From NCBI GenBank assembly GCA_022072175.1, contig JAJVIE010000003.1, positions 900,001 to 964,000 of the forward strand: 64,000 nucleotides of DNA, given 5' to 3'. This DNA comes from Candidatus Omnitrophota bacterium. Lineage in GTDB: Bacteria > Omnitrophota > Gorgyraeia > 2-02-FULL-51-18. The position numbers and the translations under genes are program-made. The notes beneath the pieces were generated by a model. It was not told the DNA's origin, did not search any database, and was given only the letters and a program-made list of their open reading frames with translations. This document shows, piece by piece, positions 1-7,488 of the stretch. Positions within the stretch are counted from its first letter, which is position 1. Each line of letters starts with the position of its first letter.

Positions 1-888
1 GTGGAACATGTCCTGCACGATGGCCGTCGCCAGGCGGAACTCCAGCAGGATCCCCGTGACGTCCGCGCTCTTGCGGACGGTGCGCAGGCGCTTGACCAGC
101 TTGGTCAGGCGCTTGAGCGTCCTCGGGATGTTCTCGCGGTGCTTGGGCTCCTCGTCGATGTACTCCTCGACCTGGAGCTCGCCCTTGAGCAGCTTCAGGG
201 TGAAGTCCAGGATATAGGGCTTGGAGAACGGGCTGTCGAAGACCGCCTTGCGGAACTCGATCTCGTCGGCTTCGATGCGCTTGGCCAGCTCGAGCTCCTT
301 CTCCCGCGTCAACAGCGAGATCTGGCCCATCTGGCGCAGGTACATGCGAACGGGGTCGTCCATCTGCTCCAGACGCGCCGGAGAAGGACCCGCGGCGGCG
401 GCCTCCTCTTCCTTGCGCTCCTCGGCCTCCGAGCTCTCCTCGGAGTCGCTGTCCTTCTCGTTGTCGGAGTCATCGTCGGAGTCCTTGGACTCGCCCTCTT
501 CGGCGTCGGTGACCTCGATGTTCTGTTCGGACAGCTTGACGAAGACATCGTCGATCTCGTCGGACGATACGACCTCGCCCGGCAGGATGCGGTTGATGTC
601 CTCGTAGGTCAGAAAACCCTTTTCCTTGCCCAGCGCCAGGAGCTGTTCGATGCTCTTGGCCTTCTGTTTGAGACGGGCGGCCTCGCTCATCTCGGCGGGC
701 GCCGTGGCCGGAGCCGCGGCGGGAGCCGCGACCAGCCGCGGGCCGGCGGCGGTCTTCTTGGCGGCCTTCGTGGCGGCCTTGGGAGCGTGCGCGGCGGGCG
801 CGGGGCGGACGCGCGGGGCCGGCTTGCGGGGAGCGGCCTTCACGGTCTTCTTTTTGGGAGCGGGCTTACCTTTTGTCTTTTTTTTCAT
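1..888 (-). CDS. rpoD: RNA polymerase primary sigma factor RpoD (5' part, runs off window)
   Basis: This is the N-terminal 296 codons of the housekeeping sigma factor; the gene leaves the window on the left, so regions 2-4, which bind core polymerase and the -10/-35 boxes, are not seen. A region 1.1-like segment (about residues 78-125) is followed by a strongly acidic Glu/Asp/Ser linker (128-162) and sigma region 1.2 (177-209, starting DDPVRMYLRQMGQISLLTRE), which is diagnostic. The ATG at 888 follows a clear AAGGAG site and overlaps the end of dnaG by 23 bp, the classic dnaG-rpoD arrangement. Residues 1-65 form an unusual Lys/Pro/Ala-rich tail resembling a histone H1 tail. Confidence 0.95.
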   Translation of the reverse strand, partial: MKKKTKGKPAPKKKTVKAAPRKPAPRVRPAPAAHAPKAATKAAKKTAAGPRLVAAPAAAPATAPAEMSEAARLKQKAKSIEQLLALGKEKGFLTYEDINRILPGEVVSSDEIDDVFVKLSEQNIEVTDAEEGESKDSDDDSDNEKDSDSEESSEAEERKEEEAAAAGPSPARLEQMDDPVRMYLRQMGQISLLTREKELELAKRIEADEIEFRKAVFDSPFSKPYILDFTLKLLKGELQVEEYIDEEPKHRENIPRTLKRLTKLVKRLRTVRKSADVTGILLEFRLATAIVQDMFH

Positions 889-2677
889 GGATCTCCTTCA
901 TCCTCTTGTTGAGCTCGTTCATGTCGTATAGGATCCGGTTGACGCGGTTCTGGTCGCCCAGCTTCTGCGCTTCCGCCAGCTCCTGCCGCAGGCTCCGATG
1001 CTCCCCGTCGAGCCTGAGGGCTTTCAATCTTTTCACGCAATCCGTGAACGAACGATCACGGTCGATGATCGTCTCGCTCTCCGCCGTGGTCAACGTCAGG
1101 AGCTTGACGCACTCCGGATCGTCCTGCAGTTTGGTGACCAGCCCTCTCGCCTCCTGGCGCGCGCCGCGCTCGTCGGCTTCCCACAGGATCTGGACCAACC
1201 GCCGCGCCACCGGATGGTAAAAATCGGTCAATCGCAATTCCCGCCGGGACTCCGCGACGTAACGGTCGTCCTCGAGCAGGAGGGACAACAGTAGCCGCTC
1301 CGCCTGACGGGGCAGGCCCTTGGCCGGCTCCGCCGAACGAGCCTCCGCCGGACCGTCGGCGGCCGCCGATTTCTCGGCGGTACGGGCCGTGCGGGCCGCG
1401 GTCGAACGCCCCAGCTCCGTCAACAGCGCCTGCTCGGACAGCTTGAGCTCCTGCGACAGCTCCTTCACCCAGGCCGCTTTCAGGATCTCGCTCTTGGCCT
1501 TGGCGAAGAGCCCGACCATCTCCTGCGCGATCCGCACCTTGCCATCCAGCGTGGACGGATCATGGCTCGTCTTGAGCAGGCCCAGCTTGTATTCGAACAA
1601 CGACCTCGCCTTGGCGATCTCGGCGCGAAAACCCTCCGCGCCGTTCTTGCGGACGTACGAATCCGGATCGTGCCCTTCAGGCAACCGGACGATCCGCACG
1701 TCCATCCCCTCTTCGAGGAACAGCTCCAAACCCCGCAGCGTCGCCGCCTCCCCGGCCTTGTCGGCATCGTAGAGGATGTAGGCGTTGTGCGTGTTGCGTT
1801 TCAAGAGCCGCACTTGGTCCGGCGTCAACGCCGTACCCAAGGTCGCGACCGCGTACTTGACACCCGCCTCATGACAGGCGATCAGGTCCATGTACCCCTC
1901 GACCACCGCGACGGCATCCGCCTCGCGGATGGCCGGACGTGCCTGGTAGAGGCCGTACAACTGACGTCCTTTGTGGTAGATCTCGGTCTCGGGGGAGTTC
2001 AGGTACTTGGGCACCGAGTCGTCCAGCACTCTTCCCCCGAGCGCCACCACGCGCCCCTTACCGTCCAGGATCGGGAAGATCACCCGCGCCCTGAAGCGGT
2101 CGTACCAGCCACCGTTCTTGCCTTTGACGAGCAGCCCCGCCTTTTCGAGGAGCGGCTCGGCCAACCCGGCTTGGCGCGCGTGCTTGTAGAACGCGTCCCA
2201 GGCCTCTGGAGCATAACCGATCCTGAAAGCCTCGAGCACTTCCTTGCGCACGCCCCTGCGATCGAGGTACGCGCGGGCTTTTTCGGAGACCGGGTCGCTC
2301 ATCAGCACGCGGTGATAGTACTCCGCCGCGGCCGTGTTGGCCCTCACGAGGTCCCTCTCGGCATCGGATTCGACGGGCCGCTTGGGGTCCTTCGGCAGCT
2401 CCACGCCGACCCGGTCGGCGAGCTCCTCGACGACCTCCCGGAAATCCTTGCGCTCGATCTTCATCAAAAAACTGAACACGTTGCCGCCTACCCCGCATCC
2501 GAAGCAATGGAAGATCTGCTTGTCCGGATTGACGATGAACGACGGCGACTTCTCGTGATGGAACGGGCAGTTCGCCTTGAAGCTCCGTCCGGCCCTCTTG
2601 AGCGGCACGTACGCCGATACCGTCTCGACGATATCGACGCGCTCCTGGATCTGGTTCAGGACGCTCTCGGGGATCAA
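866..2677 (-). CDS. dnaG: DNA primase DnaG
   Basis: DnaG makes the RNA primers that start Okazaki fragments. The 603-aa product begins with a CHC2 zinc-binding domain (C37, H40, C58, C61 in CPFHH...CFGC). A catalytic TOPRIM core follows, with VVEGYMD at about residue 257 and the LGTALT motif, and then a DnaB-interacting C-terminal helical region. The length matches the family (about 580-650). The start is TTG at 2677, three bases after the cvpA stop and with only a weak Shine-Dalgarno site, so translation is probably coupled to the upstream gene. The 3' end overlaps rpoD, forming a cvpA-dnaG-rpoD unit without the rpsU seen in proteobacteria. Confidence 0.97.
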   Translation of the reverse strand: MIPESVLNQIQERVDIVETVSAYVPLKRAGRSFKANCPFHHEKSPSFIVNPDKQIFHCFGCGVGGNVFSFLMKIERKDFREVVEELADRVGVELPKDPKRPVESDAERDLVRANTAAAEYYHRVLMSDPVSEKARAYLDRRGVRKEVLEAFRIGYAPEAWDAFYKHARQAGLAEPLLEKAGLLVKGKNGGWYDRFRARVIFPILDGKGRVVALGGRVLDDSVPKYLNSPETEIYHKGRQLYGLYQARPAIREADAVAVVEGYMDLIACHEAGVKYAVATLGTALTPDQVRLLKRNTHNAYILYDADKAGEAATLRGLELFLEEGMDVRIVRLPEGHDPDSYVRKNGAEGFRAEIAKARSLFEYKLGLLKTSHDPSTLDGKVRIAQEMVGLFAKAKSEILKAAWVKELSQELKLSEQALLTELGRSTAARTARTAEKSAAADGPAEARSAEPAKGLPRQAERLLLSLLLEDDRYVAESRRELRLTDFYHPVARRLVQILWEADERGARQEARGLVTKLQDDPECVKLLTLTTAESETIIDRDRSFTDCVKRLKALRLDGEHRSLRQELAEAQKLGDQNRVNRILYDMNELNKRMKEIHEKKDKR

Positions 2678-2680
2678 CGG

Positions 2681-3211
2681 CTACGGCGTCGCGACGGCCT
2701 GAGGCGTCACGGTCGAGAGGTACTCATAGACCGTCGGCGCGACCTGCGAGACGTACGGACCTGTCAAAGAACGGTTCGAAATATCGGTCTTGAGCGGGGT
2801 CAGCGGCGAACGTTCCACGAGCATGAACGCGATGCTGACCAACAACACCCAGCGGCAAGCGCCGATCAACGCACCGGCGGTCCGCACCGCCGGCCCGCCC
2901 TCTCCGGCTTTCATCATGCGGAGGATGCCGATGGACACCAAGCGTGCCACAAGGAACCCCCCTCCGACAAGGGCCGCCGCCGCGACGATCTTGGCCGACG
3001 GCAGATTGAGGAACGAATTCATCGTGATGTACTGCGCCACCTCGGCGTTGAAGCGCAGAGCGACGACCGCGGCGGCCAGATAGGTCAGCACCCTCATCAG
3101 CTCCTGGATCAAGCCCGAACGGTAACCGACGTAGACGCCCCGGGCGATCGCCGCGAACAAGAGATAATCGACGACGGTCAGTCTGGAAAAAAAATCTTTC
3201 ACGATCCTCAC
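2681..3211 (-). CDS. CvpA-family inner-membrane protein
   Basis: The 176-aa protein has four hydrophobic segments (about residues 13-30, 36-52, 75-95 and 115-132) and the short Gly-rich GYRSGLIQEL loop after the first helix that is typical of the CvpA (colicin V production) family. Its role is unknown in most bacteria. The longest form starts with GTG at 3211, where an AAAGG site abuts the start codon. A second GTG at 3202 has better spacing from GAGG/AAAGG and could be the true start. A near-consensus promoter lies 70 bp upstream, and the gene leads the dnaG-rpoD unit. Confidence 0.85.
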   Translation of the reverse strand: MRIVKDFFSRLTVVDYLLFAAIARGVYVGYRSGLIQELMRVLTYLAAAVVALRFNAEVAQYITMNSFLNLPSAKIVAAAALVGGGFLVARLVSIGILRMMKAGEGGPAVRTAGALIGACRWVLLVSIAFMLVERSPLTPLKTDISNRSLTGPYVSQVAPTVYEYLSTVTPQAVATP

Positions 3212-3280
3212 CCTTTCAGGCCGGACCTTACGAGACCTAGTCTTGGTTTATTTGTATGGGAGTGCGGGAACGACTGCGAA

Positions 3281-3309
3281 AGTATAGCATCGGAGGGGGT
3301 CGGTGTCAA
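3281..3309 (-). promoter_or_regulatory. Sigma-70 promoter of cvpA-dnaG-rpoD
   Basis: A perfect -35 box TTGACA (3304-3309) is followed by a 17-bp spacer ending in TGC (extended -10) and by the -10 box TATACT (3281-3286). This predicts a transcript start near 3274 and a 5' leader of about 60-70 nt before cvpA. It implies strong constitutive expression of the primase/sigma operon. Confidence 0.8.
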
Positions 3310-3334
3310 ACAAGTTAATCGACATTAAATGATG

Positions 3335-4087
3335 CTAAAGGACGTCCCAAAAAGCCCGATACGCCGCCGCGACGGCCAGAGCGGCAGTCTCGGCTCTGAG
3401 CGTCAGGGGTCCCAAGGTCACCGGCAGAGCTCCCGCCGCGCAAGCCTCGTCCACCTCGACCGGCGTGAAGTCCCCCTCCGGACCGATCATGTACAACCTT
3501 CTCTGCGCACCCCCGCTCAGCGGGCGCCGGATGGCCGACGCCAGTGGCTCGCCGGGTCTTGCAAGGGTCGGTAGCAGCACTTGACCGTAGCCGGAAAGGA
3601 GCGGTAGGAGGTCCCGCCATTTGCGCAAGGGATCGATGACCGGAGGGCTCGGACGTCCGCATTGCTTACAGCTCTGAAGAGCGAGCTTCCGCCAGCGTTC
3701 GAGCTTGGCGTCCCTTCTGTGGTCATCGGAAGGACGCACCACACAACGGTCCGTCACCACCGGAAGGATGCGCTCGACGCCCAATTCGCACAGTTTTTCG
3801 ACGATCCATTCCATCGCGTCGGTCCGCACCAGGGCGATAGCGGCGTCCACCGGCAGGGTCTGCGACGCGCCGTTCATGGCCGGCTGTCCGGACAGCTCGA
3901 CATGGAGCCGCCCGTCATCGGAGTCGACGACGATGCCCGCATAGGACAGGCCGCGCGCGTCCAACAACTGCACGCTGTGACCGACGCGCAGACGGAGCAC
4001 CCTGAGGGCGTGCCGGCTCTCTTCGGGACCCAGGATGATATGGCCGCTCTCAGGCCGGCCGTCAGGAGGGATCAGGAAACGCGCCAT
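3335..4087 (-). CDS. rsmE: 16S rRNA (uracil-1498-N3)-methyltransferase RsmE
   Basis: RsmE methylates U1498 of 16S rRNA with S-adenosylmethionine. The 250-aa protein has an N-terminal PUA-like domain (about 1-70, including RHALRVLRLRVG) and a C-terminal SPOUT (trefoil-knot) methyltransferase domain. The diagnostic motifs IGPEGDF (about residue 200) and LGPLTLRAETA (about 225) are both present. The size agrees with the family. It sits 12 bp downstream of the zinc-ribbon gene and is probably the last gene of the gltA unit, since a fresh promoter follows it. Confidence 0.96.
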   Translation of the reverse strand: MARFLIPPDGRPESGHIILGPEESRHALRVLRLRVGHSVQLLDARGLSYAGIVVDSDDGRLHVELSGQPAMNGASQTLPVDAAIALVRTDAMEWIVEKLCELGVERILPVVTDRCVVRPSDDHRRDAKLERWRKLALQSCKQCGRPSPPVIDPLRKWRDLLPLLSGYGQVLLPTLARPGEPLASAIRRPLSGGAQRRLYMIGPEGDFTPVEVDEACAAGALPVTLGPLTLRAETAALAVAAAYRAFWDVL

Positions 4088-4099
4088 CGGCGCGGGAAC

Positions 4100-4351
4100 T
4101 CACTCGTCCTTACCGTCGGATCCGTCGTCGTCCTCGTCGTCCTCGCTCTTGTCCTGCTTTTCGTAGCCGCAGCTGGGACAGACGCCTTCGTCGGCGTATT
4201 CCTCGGAGACTTCCTCGCATTCGGGACAGACGGTCGGGTCACGGTCTTCGTCCAACTCTTCCGCGCAGGTGAGGCAGACGAACTCTCCGGCCGCGTTGAG
4301 CTTGCCGTCATCGATCGCCACCTTATCTCCACAGGACGCACAGGTCTTCAT
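4100..4351 (-). CDS. Small zinc-ribbon protein with acidic tail
   Basis: The 83-aa protein contains three Cys-pair knuckles (CASC at 4-7, CLTC, CPEC) and a fourth pair CPSC, enough for two zinc ribbons, followed by a very acidic C-terminal tail rich in Asp/Glu. No catalytic domain is present. Such proteins often act as rRNA- or protein-binding adaptors, but no function can be assigned. It lies between the small secreted protein and rsmE in one gene string. An overlapping reading frame (4072-4341) is a low-complexity shadow. Confidence 0.75.
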   Translation of the reverse strand: MKTCASCGDKVAIDDGKLNAAGEFVCLTCAEELDEDRDPTVCPECEEVSEEYADEGVCPSCGYEKQDKSEDDEDDDGSDGKDE

Positions 4352-4360
4352 GGCCGCACC

Positions 4361-4729
4361 TCACGTTTCCTGGGCCTTGCGGCCCTGAGCCAGTTTTTGG
4401 ATCTCTTGGATGGAACGGATGCAATACTGCATCGCCTGGACCGCGTTGTCGACGTCGGCCTGCGAAGCATAGTCGGGCACCAGGGCCTGGTATCGTTTGG
4501 CGGACTGTTCGTACAACCGTCCGGCCTGCACGAACAACTGCATCGAGACCCTGAGCGTCTCGACCGAGCGGCTGCTCCGCACCATCTCGTCGGCCTGCTG
4601 GACCAACCGCGTAGCCGCGATCACATCGGCATTAGCCTGATTGCGCAACTGCATCCCGCCGGCGTCCTGCGCCGCGACCGCGGTGGAGGTCCAGAGACAC
4701 AGCGCCGTCAGCAGGGCCGCGGTCCTCAT
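4361..4729 (-). CDS. Small secreted helical protein, unknown function
   Basis: This 122-aa protein starts with a clear signal peptide (residues 1-19, MRTAALLTALCLWTSTAVA, probable cleavage after AVA). The mature part of about 100 residues looks all-helical and Gln/Ala-rich, with no recognised motif. The ATG at 4729 overlaps the gltA stop (ATGA), so translation is coupled to citrate synthase. A longer in-frame reading to 4837 is rejected because it would bury the signal peptide. The family is not recognised. Confidence 0.7.
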   Translation of the reverse strand: MRTAALLTALCLWTSTAVAAQDAGGMQLRNQANADVIAATRLVQQADEMVRSSRSVETLRVSMQLFVQAGRLYEQSAKRYQALVPDYASQADVDNAVQAMQYCIRSIQEIQKLAQGRKAQET

Positions 4730-6018
4730 CGGCGGTCCACCGGAACATAGGGCGTCAGCGCCGGGCCCGTATAGACCTGACGTGGGCGGCCGATCTTGAT
4801 GCCGGACTCGTTCTGTTCTTTCCACTGCGCGATCCATCCGGGCAGGCGGCCGATCGCGAACATGACCGTGAACATGTTGAGCGGGATGCCGATCGCCCTC
4901 AGGATGATGCCGCTGTAGAAATCCACGTTGGGATAGAGCTTGCGCTCGGCGAAATACGGGTCCTTGAGCGCGCCGGCTTCGAGCGCCTTGGCCACGTCCA
5001 GGAGCGGGCTGGTGACCTTGAGCTTCGCGAGCACCTCGTCCGCGGCGGCCTTGAGGATCACGGCCCTCGGATCGAAGTTCTTGTAAACGCGGTGGCCGAA
5101 CCCCATCAGCCGGTCCCCGGCCTTCTTGTCCTTCACCTTCTGGATGAAGGCCTGGACGTCCCCGCCTTCGTCGAGGATGTACTCGAGCATCTCGAGTACC
5201 GCCTGGTTGGCGCCGCCGTGCAGAGGACCCCAGAGCGCGCAGATCCCCGCCGAGATCGAAGCGTAGATGTTCGCCTGGCTGGACCCGACCAGCCTCACCG
5301 TGGAAGTACTGCAGTTCTGCTCGTGATCGGCGTGAAGAACGAGGATCTTCTCGAGCGCGCGGGCGACGACCGGGTCCACCTCATAGGGCTCCGCGGGCAC
5401 CGAGAACATCATGTGCAGGAAGTTCTCCACGTAGCCGAGCCGGTTGAGCGGTCCGACGAAGGGTTGTCCGATGGATTTCTTGTACGAGAACGCGGCGATC
5501 GTCGCGACCTTGGACAAGAGCCGGTAGATGTTGAGCTGCGCCGAGCCGGGATCGTTCTTCATGCAATCGGGATAGTAGCTCGACAACGAGACGATCATCG
5601 AGGAGAGGACCGACATCGGGTGCGCGTTGGGCGGATACCCGTTGAAGAAGCGCTTCATGTCCTCGTGGATCATCGTATGGCGTGTGATGTTGGTGGCGAA
5701 ATCCTTCAGCTCATGAGCGCTCGGCAGGTGCCCGTAGATCAGCAGATAGGAGACTTCGAGAAAGCTGGATCGCTCGGCCAGCTCCTGGATCGGGATGCCG
5801 CGATAGCGGAGGATGCCCTTCTCGCCGTCGATGAACGTGATCGCGCTCGTGCAGGCGCCGGTGTTGCCATATCCGACATCCAGGGTGATATGGCCGCTGT
5901 CGTTGCGCAGGGAGCCGACATCCACGGATCGCTCGCCCTCGGTCCCCTCGTAGACCGGGTACTTATAGGTCTTTCCGTCGAGCTTGATCTCGGCGTCGCT
6001 GATCTTTTTGAACGTCAT
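4726..6018 (-). CDS. gltA: Citrate synthase
   Basis: Citrate synthase condenses acetyl-CoA and oxaloacetate at the entry of the TCA cycle. The 430-aa protein has the active-site regions expected of the bacterial type I/II enzyme: HADHEQNCSTSTVR, the HGGANQ segment with its catalytic His, and GFGHRVYKNFDPRA with a second catalytic His, plus the Asp-containing NVDFYSG loop near the C-terminus. The ATG at 6018 has an AAGAGG site. It heads a string with the small secreted protein, the zinc-ribbon protein and rsmE. A moderately conserved promoter lies just upstream. Confidence 0.97.
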   Translation of the reverse strand: MTFKKISDAEIKLDGKTYKYPVYEGTEGERSVDVGSLRNDSGHITLDVGYGNTGACTSAITFIDGEKGILRYRGIPIQELAERSSFLEVSYLLIYGHLPSAHELKDFATNITRHTMIHEDMKRFFNGYPPNAHPMSVLSSMIVSLSSYYPDCMKNDPGSAQLNIYRLLSKVATIAAFSYKKSIGQPFVGPLNRLGYVENFLHMMFSVPAEPYEVDPVVARALEKILVLHADHEQNCSTSTVRLVGSSQANIYASISAGICALWGPLHGGANQAVLEMLEYILDEGGDVQAFIQKVKDKKAGDRLMGFGHRVYKNFDPRAVILKAAADEVLAKLKVTSPLLDVAKALEAGALKDPYFAERKLYPNVDFYSGIILRAIGIPLNMFTVMFAIGRLPGWIAQWKEQNESGIKIGRPRQVYTGPALTPYVPVDRR

Positions 6019-6061
6019 GACGGACCTCTTCGCGCTGTGGCGTAAAAGAAGGAACAGTCAT

Positions 6062-6089
6062 AGTTTACATGAAAACAGATGATTGCAAA
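6062..6089 (-). promoter_or_regulatory. Possible gltA promoter
   Basis: An AT-rich stretch upstream of gltA contains TTTGCA (6084-6089), a 16-bp spacer and TAAACT (6062-6067), each matching the consensus at 4 of 6 positions. An alternative -35 box TTGACT (6089-6094) would need a 21-bp spacer. It is the best promoter candidate here but not a strong one. Confidence 0.35.
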
Positions 6090-6169
6090 GTCAAAATCGA
6101 TTGAAAATCGCTTAGATAAGATGAAACACCCCTGCGTCAATGGAAAAGCCTGGTAGAGCCCGGAACGGA

Positions 6170-6301
6170 TCAGCCGATGACGGCCAAACGCAAACGGGAA
6201 ACTCGGCGAGCTGAACGGCGCAGAGCGCGATACAGGGGGTTGAAATGAACGTACGTGAGGATCTCGAGGCGGTTTCTCTTACGACGGGTGTTCTTTTGCA
6301 T
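6170..6301 (-). CDS. Possible 43-aa highly basic protein
   Basis: In the 397-bp interval between gltA and the split-barrel gene an ORF of 43 codons starts at ATG 6301, preceded by AAAGGA with about 9-nt spacing and by a promoter-like pair (6343-6371). The product begins MQKNTRRKRNRLEILTYVHF and is very rich in Arg, with about 13 basic residues and a pI that must be extreme. It does not match bL34, bL36, bS21 or bTHX. It could be a small nucleic-acid-binding or ribosome-associated protein, or a chance ORF. The rest of the interval is AT-rich non-coding DNA holding the two promoter candidates and a weak palindrome near 6385-6400. Confidence 0.45.
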   Translation of the reverse strand: MQKNTRRKRNRLEILTYVHFNPLYRALRRSARRVSRLRLAVIG

Positions 6302-6342
6302 GACTTCGCTTTCCTTTGCTCGTTGATGTTATCGTTGAGCGA

Positions 6343-6371
6343 AGTCTACCCGTTGCTCAGAGGTGATTCAA
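6343..6371 (-). promoter_or_regulatory. Sigma-70-like promoter of the 43-aa ORF
   Basis: TTGAAT (6366-6371), a 17-bp spacer and TAGACT (6343-6348) give a plausible sigma-70 promoter with a predicted start near 6336, about 35 nt upstream of the small ORF. Each hexamer matches 4 of 6 consensus positions. Confidence 0.45.
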
Positions 6372-6415
6372 GAGCGCTTCTGACAAAACTTTATAAAGGA
6401 AGTTAGTAGAGCAAA

Positions 6416-6853
6416 TCATAAAATATCCGCGGGCTCGATCCATCCGGCGCTCCCGAACCCTCGCACGACATGCGCCCGCTCGACCCTGAGGCTCCAATGC
6501 ACGAATCCCAGACCTTTCCAAGCGGCCGTTTCGGGATATTTGGCCTTGAAGGGCGCGTCGACCCCGCTCGTTGCGACCTCGGCCCGGCCGACAAGACATA
6601 TCCGCCGGGATCCAGAGCTCGGCGATGCCGGCTCATCCCACAAGGTCAAAGAAGCGCCCGCAAAGGCGTTCAGGTTCTTGCTATGCTGGGCCAGCGGGCT
6701 GAGATAGAGCCCGACACACGCGTTGCCCAACACGACGAACGGCACCAGCGACCCGAAGGGCAAGCCGCCCTCCCCGTCCAGGCGTGTCGACAGCACACCG
6801 GCCCGGAGTCCGCGAACCCACTCCCGCAGATCGGACACCTCGGTTCCGGTCAT
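6416..6853 (-). CDS. Pyridoxamine 5'-phosphate oxidase-like FMN-binding split-barrel protein
   Basis: The 145-aa protein has the layout of small PNPOx-like/HugZ-like split-barrel flavoproteins. An N-terminal GVLSTRLDGEGGLPFGSLVP strand pair is followed by the LSPLAQHSKNL phosphate-side loop, a central LVGRAEVA strand and a C-terminal FGSAGWIEPADI motif typical of this group. Members bind FMN, F420 or heme; the substrate cannot be told. It starts one base after the coiled-coil gene stops, so it is the last gene of a coupled string. Confidence 0.8.
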   Translation of the reverse strand: MTGTEVSDLREWVRGLRAGVLSTRLDGEGGLPFGSLVPFVVLGNACVGLYLSPLAQHSKNLNAFAGASLTLWDEPASPSSGSRRICLVGRAEVATSGVDAPFKAKYPETAAWKGLGFVHWSLRVERAHVVRGFGSAGWIEPADIL

Positions 6854-6854
6854 C

Positions 6855-7469
6855 TCAATCGGCGGGACGATGCCGTTCCTCGCACTCGCGCAGCGCTTCT
6901 GTCAGCGAGGCGCTCTCCGTGGCCAGACGCTCGTTCTCGGTGATGAGCTTGGAGAGTTGGCGGCGCTGGTCGATCGACCGGGATTCGATCTCTTCGTAGC
7001 GCTTGAGCAGCTGCGCATGCTGGGCGGCGCGCTGCTCCAACTCGGTACCGAGCGAACGGAGTTCGGAGCTCTTGCGCTCAACGAGGGAGCGCACCTCCCC
7101 CAACTCTTCCTCGGAGCGTTGTTGGAGCTGTGTATAGAGGGCTTCCTTGGAGCGGAGCTCGCCGGCATGCCGGTCGGACTGCTCCTGGAGTCGGATCTGC
7201 AGGGCCGCGATCTCGCCGTCCTTCTCCTGCGCAAGACGGACCCGCTCGTCCTCGGACTGCCGGAGCTTCTGCTCGAGGTCCGCGGTCTGCGCCTCCAGCG
7301 TCGTGATGGCGTTACCTTGCTCGACATGTGCCCGATCGAGCCGGTCCTGGAGCGTACGGACCTTCTGTTCGGCGGAGACGCGCCCCTCGTTCTCGCGGAC
7401 CAGGAGCAGCAGCAAGCCGGCGATAACGAGGACCGCGCAGGAGACGGTGATACGGGAGGCCTTGTTCAC
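6855..7469 (-). CDS. Membrane-anchored coiled-coil protein, unknown
   Basis: The 204-aa protein has one N-terminal transmembrane helix (about residues 7-24) followed by a nearly continuous heptad-rich coiled coil (about 27-195) full of Glu, Gln, Leu and Arg, with no globular domain. It is probably a bitopic protein with a long rod in the periplasm. Coiled coils of this kind act as spacers or scaffolds; no specific role can be read. The start is GTG at 7469, eight bases after a GGAG site. It lies between the SYLF protein and the split-barrel flavoprotein. Confidence 0.7.
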   Translation of the reverse strand: MNKASRITVSCAVLVIAGLLLLLVRENEGRVSAEQKVRTLQDRLDRAHVEQGNAITTLEAQTADLEQKLRQSEDERVRLAQEKDGEIAALQIRLQEQSDRHAGELRSKEALYTQLQQRSEEELGEVRSLVERKSSELRSLGTELEQRAAQHAQLLKRYEEIESRSIDQRRQLSKLITENERLATESASLTEALRECEERHRPAD

Positions 7470-7488
7470 GGCAGGGCTCCGGAGCGGC

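Noticed and set aside
1562-3328. Plus-strand reading frame over dnaG and cvpA
   Set aside because: Antisense of DnaG and CvpA; low-complexity product.
4072-4341. Overlapping minus-strand frame in the zinc-ribbon gene
   Set aside because: Thr/Arg-rich low-complexity shadow; the other frame has the Cys-pair pattern.
6170-6301. YVHFNP in the small ORF as a remnant of a Y1/REP-associated transposase (YIHLNP motif)
   Set aside because: Only six residues agree; there is no HUH motif, no stem-loop ends and no other transposase sequence around.
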